From Bombyx mori (taxonomy: Eukaryota > Arthropoda > Insecta > Lepidoptera > Bombycidae): a stretch of DNA of 64,000 bases. Location: assembly GCF_030269925.1 (NCBI RefSeq), contig NC_085116.1, forward strand, positions 11,470,001 through 11,534,000, in the 5' to 3' direction. A program made the translations under genes and the position numbers. This document shows, one piece after another, positions 1 to 13,104 of this stretch (the stretch's first letter is position 1; each line of letters begins with the position of its first letter). The notes under the pieces are model-generated. The model did not search any database and was not told where the DNA came from. It saw only the letters and a list, made by a program, of their open reading frames with translations.

Positions 1-175
1 CCGGCGTGCGTACACAAAAACCCTTGCGACTTAAAAGGTTCATTGAGACGGAGACAAGTACTCGTCTATAGAGATTCACTGGAACAATGAAACGATTGAG
101 TGGATTTTTTAGATCTAGTTTTCTCGAGTATAAAATCTAAGGGACGTTCCGTCATTGGTTACAATGCGAATTCTC

Positions 176-421
176 ACTGGTGGTAGGACTTTTTGTGAGT
201 CCGCACGGGTAGGTACCACCACCCCGCCTATTTCTGCCGTGAAGCAGTAATGCGTTTCGGTTTGAAGGGTGGGGCAGCCGTTGTAACTATACTGAGACCT
301 TAGAACTTATATCTCAAGGTGGGTGGTGCATTTACATTGTAGATGTCTATGGGCTCCAGTAACCACTTAACACCAGGTGGGCTCTGAGCTCGTCCACCCA
401 TCTAAGCAATAAAAAAAAAGA
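176..421 (+). mobile_element. Bm1 SINE, 5'-truncated, A-tailed
   Basis: It begins at the conserved internal point CTGGTGGTAGGAC and runs through the body (GAAGCAGTAATGCGTTTCGG, GGGGCAGCCGTTG) to the 3' end GTCCACCCATCTAAGCAATA and an A-run. The tRNA-like head is absent, as in most Bm1 copies here. Confidence 0.93.
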
Positions 422-1991
422 ATAAATAATAAAAGTAATTGTGTCATGTTTCATGCAACACATCCATTAAATCGATAATGAATTGCCGAAAATGGATGTT
501 ATATATGCCACATAGTACGATTTGGTTTCTTAGCAACAAAGTGTTATTTAAAACAAAAAAAATTAAAATAATCTAACTCAAGAATTTTGTTGAAACTTTT
601 ACAAACCTATTAAAATGTCTTGACTGTTATGTCGATTGAATTCGTAAGCGGGCTATATTTCACTTTAACATGAGATGGCTGTAAAATCCGAGATTCTGTA
701 GGCAAGCGGCCATTTATATCTTATTTCGTCCATTCGATTTTACGTCCGAATGTTTTACGTTCGCAAGGAGATGTATTGGTGATGCAAATAAGCGGTATTT
801 TCGAGTAAATCACCACGGTTTATGCCCGGGTAGGGGCAAATGGGCATTATCCTTCTTTGCATAACGCAAAACAACCACATTTCTTCGAGGGGCATTAGTC
901 TTTCCTCGTACGTGATGTATATCGGGACAACGTCCTTGAAGTGCCCATTGTACTCTCAGCGTAAATCAACAACAGCCGGAATCAAGCGACGGATGAACCA
1001 TAGCGGAAAACAAATCATTTCGTAAGCCGTCGCGATCGCGAAAATACAATAAATAGAAAAAAAAAAAAAAGGTGCGTTAAAATGAAAAACGACAAACAAC
1101 AATGAAACGTGGATTTCCATAAATAACGCAGCACGCTTTCGTTGCGAATGTGGGTAGGTTTCGAGAGTTTATATAGGAGACGAAGCGTGGCCGGTAAACA
1201 ATGAGAAACATTTGAATTATGAGATTTAACATTGAAATTGCTCGCTTCGGTTTCGTTACATTATGAAGATTTCGGTATTCGAATTACTTGGGGTCCGATG
1301 GTTGCGCCCTGATACCGATATATTGACCGAGGAGAATTAGTATGCTCACCGCGCGCTTGTTTTTGCTACGTATTTTTTTTTCTAAAAGGAAAATAATGAC
1401 ATCATAAGTCAAGAGGAGATAAGCTTAACCGGCCCGTATTGTTTATCAGGTTTCAATTGAGATTTTTCAGTTAAGGTTCATAATGTTATTAATTTTGTAA
1501 GATGATCGTTTTTCGAAGTTCCGAGGAAATGTTTTTGTAATCTAGAGATATGTAATTAGATTTTATTTCATTATTACATTTCATAATCTGTTCTTTTTGA
1601 TGCTGGATTAAATGCGGCTTATCAAAGTGAAAACATTGTTGTATACAATTTACATCTATATACGTCGGCTTCCGGATACGTATGCCACCGGTCGGTCCTT
1701 CATACATAGCTTAGTGAAGTACCCACGAAACAAATTTGAAATTCACCCCATAACGAAACGAACGAAATGAGGCTTGATATTTTGACGCTATAATCACACT
1801 GATATTAAGAATTTTAAATAACACTGAGCCGTTAATCTTAATACGCAATAAAGTGCTATAATTGTTTAAATAAAACTAAAAGAAAAACAAACGTAACATT
1901 GATTGAAACATAGCTTCGAAAACTGAAGTTTGAAACAAGAAAACAATAATTAAATATCTATCTTTGTTTCATTGCATAGATCGGTGAAAGA
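422..1991. other. Unique AT-rich sequence, nothing recognised
   Basis: It contains an A-rich run near 1050-1068 and only short chance ORFs. No exon with splice sites, no repeat family I know and no RNA gene was seen. Bases 1-175, before the first Bm1, are likewise blank. Confidence 0.5.
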
Positions 1992-2204
1992 ACTGACAGC
2001 CCACCTGGTGTTAAGTGGTTACCGGAGCTCATAGACATATAGAATGTAAATGCCGCCATCTACCTTTAGATATGAGTTTTAAGATCTCAGTATAGTTACA
2101 ACGGCGGTCCCACCCTTCAAAGCGAAACGCATTACTGCTTCACGGCAGAAATAAGTAGGGCGGTGGTACCTACCCGTGCGGACACACAAGAGGTCCTACC
2201 ACGA
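1992..2204 (-). mobile_element. Bm1 SINE fragment, diverged
   Basis: Reverse-oriented Bm1 body from the 3' domain (CAGCCCACCTGGTGTTAAG) to GAGGTCCTACCAC. It has lost the T-run end and the tRNA head and carries several substitutions, so it is an older insertion. The 370 bp after it (2205-2573) shows nothing recognised. Confidence 0.9.
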
Positions 2205-2574
2205 ACCAATCTAATACGAACAATATTTTGACAATATAATATAGTTGTTTTCTTTTTTTTTAAGGTATCTTTTACTTTGTTTTCCATTGCTTTGTTAAGC
2301 CCGGTATAGTCTATTAATCATTTATTTCACCAATAACCGGATTGTAATATTATAATTGAATAAAAGAGCAGGCGACTTATTTGACACTAAACAGTGATAA
2401 ATTAACCGAAATGTGAATGCCTCCGTAGCCTCCCTTGAGAGGTAAAGCCTACATCCACCCTATTACAGATTGGAACACGTTATGTTATGCTGATTGTGGG
2501 ATATACCTACATTGTACGGTACATGATAAGATTTAGGTGGAGGTATAGAGAAAGTTGGATACGAAAGTAAGTTT

Positions 2575-2692
2575 GTAGGCAGCGGCTTGGCTCTGCCCCT
2601 GGCATTGCTGAAATCCATGGATGACGGTAACCACTCACCATCAAGTGGGCCGTATGCTCGTCTGCCTACAAGGGCAATAAAAAAAAAAAAAA
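2575..2692 (+). mobile_element. LINE 3'-tail repeat (about 110 bp, BMC1-like by memory)
   Basis: This short unit recurs about six times in the window. It starts at GTAGGCAGCGGCTTGGCTCT and ends CTCGTCTGCCTACAAGGGCA with an A-run. A fixed 3' end and variable 5' flank are typical of 5'-truncated LINE insertions. The family name is a recollection and was not verified. Confidence 0.75.
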
Positions 2693-3374
2693 CCTAAAAT
2701 AACGAACAATGGTAATAGTATCATTTCTAGGTGCCATGGTTATACTTAAGACCATTTCACGGAGAGATTACTAAGTTTACTTATCTTTAAGATTTACCAA
2801 TAATGTGCAATTTACCCTACTTGTAATCGTATATACTGTCGAACATACTAATATAGAACAGTATTAAGATTATACGCGAAACGATACACCGATCGTTACA
2901 AGCACCACGCGACCGCACCGCGGCGATTTCCGATAACCGTAACATAATATAACCGCCCGTATCCCAATGTTATCTTTTGTACTGTGGGCTGTGCATTTGA
3001 TCCAATTTCCCAATACAATCGGATCTTGGCTATTGCAATGGCATTATCTACGTGGGGCAGTCTCTAATGCGATAGCCAAAGAACTTTCGCTTAGCGCACT
3101 TCCCCCTCTCGCACACACAACCCTCTTGTAGGTCGGATTGAAACGAATTAAAAGTTAGCGGACCTCAGCAGATATTTTTACTTGACTGTAGTTTATAACT
3201 AAACCTTGTTTAAATGTTAATTTTGATTCAATTAAAGTTTCAATAAGAAATTGCTAATAGGTACATAAGTCACAAAAAAAAATATTTAATTATTCACACT
3301 ATTTTATTTTTAAACCTTACCAAAATACACGCAACGGATATTATGCAAAAATCATTATACTCTTGTCAATCTTA
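2693..3374. other. Unique sequence, nothing recognised
   Basis: AT-rich with one GC-richer patch at about 2890-2950. No ORF or repeat that I can support. Confidence 0.4.
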
Positions 3375-3766
3375 TCTATATATATATATAAAAATGAATT
3401 GCTGTTCGTTAGTCTCGCTAAAACTCGAGAACGGCTGGACCGATTTGGCTAATTTTGGTTTTAAATGATTTGTGGAAGTCCAGAGAAGGTTTAAAAGGTA
3501 AATAAATATGTAAAATCATCATCATCATCATCAACAGCCCACAGTCGTCCACTGTGGGACATAGGCCTCTCCCAATCCACACCACTGAGCCCGGTCTGCG
3601 GCTCTCCTTATCCACTTCTTGCCGGCCATATGTAAAATATTCTTAATTAAATAATTTTTGTTTTTCCTTCGATGCGTCCCCCGTCGGACGGATTCCTTTT
3701 GTTTATTTTAAGTTTATTTTATACAAAAGTTTAGATCTTTTATTTATCGATTAAGGCACTACGAAG
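3375..3766 (+). mobile_element. Non-autonomous Helitron, 3'-truncated, split by a LINE fragment
   Basis: The 5' end is TC preceded by A, followed by a TA run and AAAAATGAATTGCTGTTCG, the family signature shared with copies at 15920, 30985, 41037 and 59832. The body resumes after a foreign insert at 3517-3638 and stops at CACTACGAAG, lacking the GTCAGCTAG 3' end the other copies keep. It encodes no protein. Such elements depend on a Rep/helicase supplied elsewhere. Confidence 0.85.
3517..3627 (-). mobile_element. 5'-truncated LINE 3' end nested in Helitron, 11-bp TSD
   Basis: The 111-bp insert carries a (CAT)n run at its left edge, the tail of a minus-strand LINE ending in (ATG)n. The unit reading AACAGCCCACAGTCGTCCAC is a common lepidopteran LINE 3' end, from memory. 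It is flanked by the exact 11-bp duplication ATATGTAAAAT at 3506-3516 and 3628-3638, and the Helitron body continues on the far side. This is direct evidence of target-primed insertion after the Helitron had landed. Confidence 0.88.
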
Positions 3767-6700
3767 AAAAAAGTGGAATAAAATAGAAATATGCTCTGAA
3801 AACTACCCCTAAAAAAAACTTTAAATCATTAATAATAACCATGAATCCTGTACATGGCAGATACATATATTATAATTCAAAATCCAATCGTCGGACATAT
3901 TGTAGCGCCAAGGGAAATCCTTCAAGGTGAGAGGTCGCCGGTCAGTGGAAAATCTTTCCCTCTTTCCTCCCTGATAAGATTGTCCAATGCAACTCCCAAA
4001 ACGCAGAGGGATTGAAAAGTTCTACTGAAACTGAACGTAGTATCCCCGGGGATCAATACTTTCGAAAACATTATTACGATATCAGAATAGTTTTGACGAC
4101 TTCAAAATGAACATAAACTTTGTATTTTTCATCACTCATTGAATCACAATACGTTGTGCGTTGAAAATACAACTTCTTACCACTCACAATCGTAACTCAC
4201 TCAATTCTATGAATAACAAAAAGTCGCTTCGAATGTGTAACAAATAAATATTAAAAATTGTTATAGATAAGTTACAGTTTTTTCCACGTCAATGCGAATA
4301 TAACCAGAAAAATGTGTGAGCTCGTTCGACAGAGACCGTATAAGGAAAATAAACAGCCAAATAAATACGGGCGTACACTAACCTAATTCTGAGTAGGTAC
4401 TTCTACGATTTGTTCTATACACTATGGCTATATTGTGTCGTCGCGTTGTCACTGTATACCTTGGAGACATAAATAAGTGGGTTCGCGAATTTTTCCTGGT
4501 AAAGTTGAGCGTTTGTTTACACTGAAAGCGAAGTCGTTTACTTTAGTACGTGGGGGAAGATATCACTAACGTAATTAGTACAGTCGGACGCCGTCTGCGC
4601 CAATCGACTTAATCTACAGAAAAATGCCTTTTTTTTCTTCTTCAAAACACGTGAGTACCAATTCTACAAATATGAACAGGACTTTTTTTTTAAATATTTT
4701 TATGGCCAATACAAAAAAAAATTGTTCCGTCATAAGTTATTTTTGATCTAATTTTCTAGTTGAATTAATCAGACCTTAATAGTAACAAATTGTCGAAACA
4801 CTGTTTGAAGTGAACGCGCTCGATCATATTTCCTCATATCGGAAACAAAAAACACGACACATTTCACGCTCTAATGAAAACCTTTGGTCCCACTCTATGG
4901 TCTATTCCTATGCCAGAGAGAGCATTCGATTATATCTCTGAGCATTTCTAATTTCCTGGTACTACGATGCGGTTAACGCAATTTCCGAAACTATGTGTTC
5001 AATGTACCTGGGGGCAGTCCGGGCTACTCAAACTATTGTCGTAAAATCAATAACAAATACATATTTTCTGCTAACAAGATCGTACTAGAAAGTCGATTCA
5101 AATATACGATCGCTTTATATTTGATTCTAACAATTGTTCAACAATATAAGGCGGTATTGGCCTGAGTCTGATTCAAAAGAATAGGTAATAGAGTCTTTAG
5201 AATATTATATGCAGGACACCGCGACGCAATGCTATCAGGACGACCACCACCTGCGACCACCATTCCACACCAGACCACCACAAGAGAGTAACTCGTATTC
5301 TGTGCCAGCATAAGAGGAAACCACAATCTTGCCTATTCCTCTCTTTTGATTTTCGAGTATAGACAAGTATTTAGTCTACCTTATGGCGAGTGGTCATAGT
5401 CGCTAATGGACACCAGCAGTTCCAGGTACTCTGCCAGGCCACTGCCTACGGCTGGGGTACGCCTTCAAACGTCCATTGAAAAAAGACATATTATCATAGC
5501 GTTTAGGAAATATCGTACGTGCGAAAAAATATCTCTGGAAACTTACTGTGGATTAGCTTTGTAGTAATTAGGCACTGAGAATGAGCTCTGCTCCATTGAT
5601 GGTCGCTGCGGTGGTAAAATAAATCTCATCGTGAAATAATTCTGCGTTATGGCTTGCAGAATGGGATAGCCGTTGTATAATGCAATTAAGACATTGACAA
5701 TAATTAAAAAAGTAAGGCTACGGACGCAGAAAAGGCATTTTACTTTTCTTAAAATTATTTTTAATCGCTTACGTCTATATATTTTAATAACTTACCTGAA
5801 AATATAACACTGGATAATATTGAAGACATAATTAAATAAGTCTGGAAACAAGTACATTTTACAAAAGAAGAAAATATGCCTACTTCTTTTTATTAGGGAC
5901 CGAAATCGTAAAATAACTCCGGAGATAAAAAGACTCAATACCTACATTCCGACATTCCCGGGCCCAGATATTGACATTGCCAAGAATAAGAGAAAAAAGA
6001 TAAATATTTGACAGTTCGCAGTAGGAAAATTTCTTTCGCTGAATGATTGACAATATACGCGGGACTTTTTTGCCGAATTCCGTATCTAAACCTTACAACA
6101 TAGTTATCCTGCATAAGAAAGAAAGTTTTCTACAACGCATTATTTTTATAAATGTATACTTATATATTAGAAGCATATAGGTGAAATTACTTTTTAGAAA
6201 TCGTCTCGGGCTTCTGAGATTACGACCGTAGCTTTTAGGTAAATCATTTAATGAGATCTAATGAAACGACTTTAAAATTTTGAAATAACAGAGCAGATTA
6301 CAATTTTAAAAACTCAATTTGAAGAACAGGTGAAAACTTGTGCGTCTTTCTTCGGAAAGTATTTTCAGGAACAATGTCTTTAATTATTCCACTAAATATT
6401 GGAAAAAACATGTTACCGTCCAAAGACACCGCACCACCAACCTTGAAACGCGAGGTCGACATCTCAATTTATTTTATATAACACTCGATAGTGGTATTCT
6501 CCCCACCTCATTCTCATAACTAGCTTCCTGCCTAAGCTACGATGACCATCAAACCAAGCAGGCGGCGAGCTTGTCTACGCCAATAAAACAACATCTAGAA
6601 CAATAACCTTTAAATTATCAACATGACTGAATAATGTCACTCGATGGATTCCAAGTCATTTATCATTGGCTCCATTTATTTTTGCGTCTTGAAGATATGA

Positions 6701-9274
6701 TTTATAACGCGAAGGCCACAAGTGTAGGTTTGTTTTTGCGTGGTCGGAGATATTAATCGCTATCGTGCGAGTGTGCCGGCTGTCGTTTGTTTTCGTTACA
6801 CTGGCATAGCCCATTAATTATCAATGAACGTCCGGCCGCCGTATGATGGAGGTACCTTTACGTCCCCGGCCTTTCCAGGTGACAGGGTACTTGCCATCAA
6901 CCCTTTTTAAGCCTCCGCATTTAACGCCGAGAGCCTGATGTCATAAAAGTGTCCGATTTGGATACGTGCTGCGGACGTTGAATTCGTGAATTTCGCGATT
7001 AAATTGTCCTGAACGTTGCCCGTTCGTATTCTAAAAAGCAAAGTAAATCCCGGCCCGTAATATTACCGTTTGTTTCGTGTATTTTAAATTAATATCAGTT
7101 ATCATAATCAAAAAAATATCTTTTTATTTTATTTTAAATTATGTTTGACTTTTTGTGTCACTATTCTGAATATTTTTTAATTGAATAATAAATATATTTG
7201 CATATTTTAACTCTCAGCTCGCTATTATTTCATATTCGGTTTAAGTAATAAAAACATAATTTAAACTCATAATCTTAAAGTGCACATACTTCGATGATAT
7301 ACATAGTTTCATAATTGACCGCCAATTTCGTGTAGCAGGCTAAAATTGTAGGCTAATTTCTCATTGGCCAGTACTGCCATCTGGCGTGGTGCGACGTGCG
7401 CTATGACATATTGATAGATGGCGCTGGTGGCGCGTCTGATTGATAGCTGACGCTTCAGTGGGTACAACTGTACAGCTACACACAGATACGTCAGTCGACA
7501 CAACGTCCAGAATGCACTTCGCTCATAAATCGTGATCTTAAATGATAATCATGTAATTTTCCTTTATGATCATAATTTTAAGAAGTCGCTCATGCATCAT
7601 TGTATATGATAAGACAGGAAACATAAAAATAATTAACTGTCTTTTGCAATGTAGAAGATTTTAGTATCAATAAATACCTACCTAAGAATATGCATTCATT
7701 GAATTCACATTACTATGAACAGGATACGATTTTACAAGATGATAAGCTCATAAGTAAACTTCGAATATGTTATGGATATATTAACGTCAAGCTACCGTGA
7801 GTAAACTAAATTTAAGCAAAGAGCGCTCAAACAGAAAATTCCACATGAAATTTAGTTACAACCTACATTAAATCACCGAACTCAGACGTTAATGTCTAAA
7901 GGCTTAAACTATATTCAACCTATCGGATCGCAAATCGGTTTTAATTGTAGATGCTCTGATAGGGTTGCGACGAAGGTCGGTCGCGAACTCAATTTTGGCG
8001 ATTAATGACGCGAATCTAATCCAAATAAGCAGGGAGATGGCAGGCATCACGGGACCGATCCGAGCACATCCGTCTTACCAACTGAAGTCGAATTTCCCTG
8101 TAGAAATCATTTCGAACTAGTCCTAACGTACGCGCATTAATTCAAACTCAATATTAAGCAGCACTCAGACTTTCAGATAGTCCTAATGTTTTCTGAGATT
8201 CCAAAACTTAGTCTTCTCGGTGAGTGAATCTATGCGGCATGCTGTCGACAAAAAGTCAATTTAAGTAGAATTCGTGTAACTTTTACTCACTTGTTGAAGT
8301 TTTCAAATGTGTGTGTTGTAATGTCGCTGTGCAAATACTAAGCCGGCGCTTACTCGTGATTCCGGGGGGCTATTTGATTAGCCGCCTTTTAGTGCCACGT
8401 TTATTTAGCAAATAGATTAGGTTTTATTCCTCACTTAACTCCGCTCGTGTGTGAATGTTAAAATGTTTGCTTAATATGATTTTAAAGGTAAACGACTCTG
8501 TCATTTTAGTTTTTGTTTCCCTTGACAATTTTAACAGCAAATTCAAATTATAACATTTTTTGACGTGACAACGTCTTATAATTCGATGGAGCCGGCTGCA
8601 CGCACGAAAAAACATGATTCATGCGGCGTTACCTCGCTCTGAGGCGCTCCTACTTGAGTGAGCGATGCATCCGCGTAAACAGCTGCTATACAATAATACA
8701 CTTACATGTTTTCGTCAAGTATAAAGTTCAGTGAAAAGTGAATGTGGTGTCAATTATCCATACAAAATATCTATCAAACAAATAAAATTAAAATTTTCTT
8801 TTGAAAAATGAAACCATTCCATCAGTGTTTTCTTATGACGTTGTCACGTTCAACTATCGTCAGTAAACCGACTTTACAGACAACCGATATTTTTTTACGT
8901 GATTACATCCTGACTTACTTTAAGTTCTTATGGTAGGGGGAAGATACGGCGGTTCATTAGCCGCACCGTATTATCTCATGCCTTAATGATTTTACGCTTG
9001 CAACCACAATTTCGACAACTTTGATGGGCCCCCGTAATCATATCGTGAATTACGATTAAACTTTTGGTTTTATCTTTCGCTTGTTAATTAACCGAGCAGA
9101 AGTTTCGCTACAGTTGTTGGTCGATCGATATATGTATTGTAACTTTCTTTGAAATTTTCATAGATGCAATAAAACGAATGGTAAGCACTGCGTTCTTTAA
9201 TGTTCTAGATAAACTATCCAACTCGTTTTTGTTTTTATGGAATTCCCTAAGAATGCATTAATTACGGTTAGTAG
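3767..9274. other. Mostly unique AT-rich sequence with two eroded repeats
   Basis: At 5392-5460 there is a worn copy of the LINE tail in reverse (GAGTGGTCATAGTCGC, GCCACTGCCTAC). At 6430-6590 a SINE-like remnant remains. At 7370-7445 two patches (CCATCTGGCGTGG and AGATGGCGCTGGTGGCGCG) resemble CTCF-type GGTGGCGC sites, unproven. No exon or RNA gene was recognised. Confidence 0.4.
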
Positions 9275-9390
9275 TTTTTTTTTATTGCTTAATTGGGTGG
9301 ACGAGCTCACAGCCCACCTGGAGTTAAGTGGTTACTGGAGCCCATAGACATCCACAACGTAAATGCGCCACCCACCTAGAGATATGTGTA
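9275..9390 (-). mobile_element. Bm1 SINE, 3' end only
   Basis: A T-run, then TTGCTTAATTGGGTGGACGA and the first 100 bp of the reversed Bm1 body, breaking off at CACCTAGAGATATG. Confidence 0.85.
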
Positions 9391-9454
9391 ATATAGTGTA
9401 ATATTATGTAGTGTAATAGTAGTATGAGTAGTGTGTAATACCTTATACCTTTAA

Positions 9455-9735
9455 ACGAGAAATTCTTGTATATTAATATATATGTATATAATCTGAAACT
9501 CGGAAACGGCTTCAACGATTTTCATAAAATTTAGTACACATGGGATTTCGGGGGCGATAAATCGATCTAGCTACGATTTATGTTCAGAAAATGTTGTTTT
9601 ATTCGTGTTTTCAATAATCAAATATTCCCGACATCTATTGGCGAATAATAATACTATTTTTCTTAATTGAGGGCAACTAACCGCTTTAAAGACACAACAA
9701 GATGGCGTTATAAAAAAAAATCATCATCCAGTTAA
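9455..9735 (+). repeat. Lepidopteran interspersed repeat, unclassified
   Basis: It contains CTGAAACTCGGAAACGGCTT, then GGCGATAAATCGATCTAGC and, further on, ACAAGATGGCGTTA. I recall these as a widespread moth repeat of uncertain class. Boundaries are approximate and no terminal repeats were seen. Confidence 0.5.
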
Positions 9736-10168
9736 AACAAAAACAAAACAAGACTATTTCAAAATAATACAAACGAAAATCTATTATGTTATGCTAAATA
9801 CCGTCATACGAAGACAAGAACAGCCCGTGTTTGCACTTTTAACGCGAACGAGGGCGTTTTCGTACGTCAAACATTTACATACGCGTACTAATCTTCGTAT
9901 AACGTTTTATACGTTCAAATATGAAAGAGACTTAGATACCGAAATAGCTAAGTAAATTTCGTAAGAACAAAAGTAAATTAGAGGTTATTCAGCGTGTAGC
10001 GTAACGTTGAAATGCGTGAGAAAGCCGAGCTTCGCGTCAGGTGATACGGCTGTCGTATTTATTCGCTCGCTCCTTCGCAACGACTTCGTTTGCGGATTTG
10101 TTTGTTGGAAGTCTTCTTTGGGACATTATTACAATTGGTTACTTTTAGTAATATTTTCTTGAGACTTA

Positions 10169-10390
10169 TCACTACATAGTATAAAACAAAGTCGCTCTCT
10201 CTGTCCCTATATCTGTCTGTCCCTATGTATGCTTAAATCTTTAAAACTGCGCCACGGATTTTGATGCGGTTTTTTTTAAAAGATAGAGTGATTGAAGAGG
10301 AAGGTTTATATGTATAATAACATCCATTAAATAGTGGAGAAATCAATAATAAATTACAGTTTCCGAAGCGGAGCGAGGGCGGGTAGCTAG
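10169..10390 (+). mobile_element. Short non-autonomous Helitron, complete
   Basis: It starts TCACTACATAGTATAAAAC after an A and ends GCGGGTAGCTAG before a T, the Helitron insertion rule. The interior CTGCGCCACGGATTTTGATG belongs to a moth Helitron family. At 222 bp it has no coding capacity. The 430 bp before it (9736-10168) holds nothing recognised. Confidence 0.85.
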
Positions 10391-11989
10391 TAATTCATAA
10401 AGAGATTCAATAAATTAGGTAAATTTAAAGTGATCTCAAGCACCTTAACTTTTAAGATCAGATGTACTCAGAGCGATTAGTACTATTAATGGAGCAATTA
10501 ATAATTTTTTATTTAGCTTAAACACTTTTAACATTTCAACTATTAAATTTTAGCGTACCATCACTTAGATCTAACGTGTTTAACAAAACATCTACAAGCT
10601 ACGATGTTACGAAAACGTAGCCACGGGCTACGAACCGTAGCCGTTACCTACGCGGTTTCGAATAAATCTCAGTCGTGGATTACAAGGATTCGCTTACAAG
10701 TTCTTGCTTTCTAGGGATATTAATACAGAATGCAAGCAACTATAAACCCACGAAAAGACAACTCTTGTTTATTTATTCACAAAAGATATTTTATTAAAAA
10801 AGTACACAATTACACATTTGCCTTTTTGGATGTTTTCAAGTGATTTTTCACTTTAAAGAAAACGTTTTCCTTCCAATGCAATTCACTATTCTAACTTACA
10901 AATAAATACTGAAAGTAATGTATAGAGCATTTACGAAAAAAAATCTGAAGAACGTTATAGGCCGTGTGAAAACTTTCCAAGGTTACACAACCTCAGTGCT
11001 TATGACTCACCTGAACCTTCCAACATTAATGAGAAATATGACAGTATAAAACGTCCTTGTTGAAGCGTCTCCAGATCGATGTTTATTTGTATGCAGTCGA
11101 ATTGAAAATGGTAATTTTCCACGTTGTATTTTATTTAATCATGATTGAGACAATGTGTTTCAACTTTCGTGTTTTGTTTCAAATATTTATTATTAAGGAA
11201 TATCATATCATTAGGCCGTAAGTATTTTTTGATAATTTCTATAATTTTAGGTTATCTAGAACTTCACAAAAACAAACTCTGAAAAAATCTTCACTTGAAG
11301 TATAAATAGGGTGATACAATATATTAATTATCTTTGATAGATTAAACAAAAATTAAGGAGAGAAGCAGCCGCCCCCGTAGAAGTAAGAAGAGAAGAGAGA
11401 AGAAGAAAAATCCTACCCACCATCAGCTCAGACCCAAACAACTCAATCCCGCAGCTCATCACCCCTGCTTTAATAGGCAGGGAGTTATAAGCCCGGGCAG
11501 TGGGGTTTCCCCGAGGCCCGTCCCCGATAGTTGTATAATAGTAGTGGTAGACTACCAAACTGCCAATTTTTATTAGGAAGCGTGTAGTCGTGTTCGAAAA
11601 ACCAAATTCTCTCTAAAAACTCATTTTACTTCTGCATTTCAAAGTAAAAATCGAAATCGTTCAAGCAAAACAAATTTAACTGGCGCGTTCTTTAATGACG
11701 ACACTTACTGACCGAGGGGTCGACGTCTCGTTAATTTTTGATCGCAATAAGTGCAATTGCAGCTGACAGTCGTTCCCGTGTTTTACGACAATGTTCCGGA
11801 GAACTGGAGGAAATAAGATTTTAGTATCGCCCATAAGTTCTGTTACGCTACTTAATGTACTCTATGTACTCGTAACATTGACGTATCATTTTGTACGTTT
11901 CAATGTTGAACAGGTTAAGGACCGAGATTTTTTTGCGATTTTTGCCAAAAGCAATTCTTTTAATATTTTTTTTTTGGCCTTGTATGCAG
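10391..11989. other. Unique sequence, nothing recognised
   Basis: It includes a purine-rich patch (about 11355-11412, AAGAAGAGAAG type) next to a pyrimidine/GC patch, and a frame of 74 codons at 11791 that I regard as chance. No splice-bounded exon was found. Confidence 0.4.
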
Positions 11990-12103
11990 ACGATGCGTTT
12001 CGGTTTGATCTATGAGGCAGCCATTTTACAATAACGTCTCAAAGTAGGTACCGGTATTTATGTTGTTGGTGTCTATGGACCCTGATAACCACTTAACACC
12101 AAG
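11990..12103 (+). mobile_element. Bm1 SINE 3' half, strongly eroded
   Basis: Remnants GATGCGTTTCGGTTTGA, GTCTATGGACCCTGATAACC and ACTTAACACCAAGG follow Bm1 order, with many substitutions and indels. It directly abuts the next element. Confidence 0.7.
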
Positions 12104-12217
12104 GTTTTTTTTATTGCTCTTATAGGCGGACGAGCATACGGCCCACCTGATGGTGAGCGGTTACTGTCGCTCATGGACTTCAGCAATGCCAGGGGCAGAG
12201 CCAAGCCGCTGCCTACC
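12104..12217 (-). mobile_element. LINE 3'-tail repeat (BMC1-like)
   Basis: Reverse copy of the unit at 2575: a T-run, then GGCGGACGAGCATACGGCCC to GCAGAGCCAAGCCGCTGCC. It lies at the point where the eroded Bm1 breaks off, so it may have inserted into or beside its tail. Confidence 0.78.
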
Positions 12218-12509
12218 GTTAAATGCATATGGACAAAGAATTACTCAAATAAGCTATTCCTACTTTTAGTTTTATGATTATGCAATTATATTGTAGAATA
12301 GTCCCCCTTCAATATGTTATAGCTACTAGTCTAGATGAGCCATAGGGGTCCGTGGTTCTTACATATTCAATAGAAAACTTGCGGTCAGTGGTATTCTAGG
12401 CAGGTGAGTTGCGGCAGTCCCAAGGGACCGCTTTCTTTTGGTAAAGTAATAGTATCCACCCATAGGGACCGCTCCGATTCTTAACCTGTTAACTACGTAT
12501 CTGAAATAT

Positions 12510-12610
12510 TTTTTTATTGTCCATGCAGGCAGACGAGCCCTGATGGTGAGTGGCTACCGTCACCCATGGACTTCAGAAATGCCAGGGGCAGAGCCAAGCC
12601 GCTGTCTACC
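12510..12610 (-). mobile_element. LINE 3'-tail repeat with internal deletion
   Basis: Same unit as 12104-12217 but lacking about 14 bases (the CATACGGCCCACC part) between GACGAGC and CTGATGGTGAG. The sequence from 12611 to 13100 holds nothing further I recognise. Confidence 0.75.
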
Positions 12611-13104
12611 AAATAATGTGTTTTTTTTTTATTAAATGAACATACTTATAAACCGACTTCATAAGAAAATTAATTTTCTAGGCATGTCCTTCTTTAAAGT
12701 GTTTTTTTAGGGCATAAAAATTTAAATCACCTTTTTAAGAAATTATCAATCATGATACTCAAATTAAAGGATTTTTCAAGGAAGGTGTCTTCTGTTCGAC
12801 TACGTTCGCATTTTTTTTTCTAAAATAAAAAACTGCAGGTTTACCTAATCGTAAATAATAGGACACCGTTAATATCAGGGTCACAGCCAGATCGCTGCCT
12901 GCTTACACCCCCTAGTGGAACCTAGTTAGACTTGAAACATGACACGAGTTTATGCTGGTAAAAAGAAAGATTCGATATCATCTTAAACAACTTTCCAGAG
13001 GACATTGTTCCATACAATCCTTTTACATATAATTTATCGTTATATCAATAATTGAACAACTGATCAGGATATTTATTTTAAACTATATAGAGTTGGAGAT
13101 TGAA

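Noticed and set aside
3524..3536. Independent CAT microsatellite
   Set aside because: It is the 3' tail of the nested LINE fragment, bounded by the target-site duplication.
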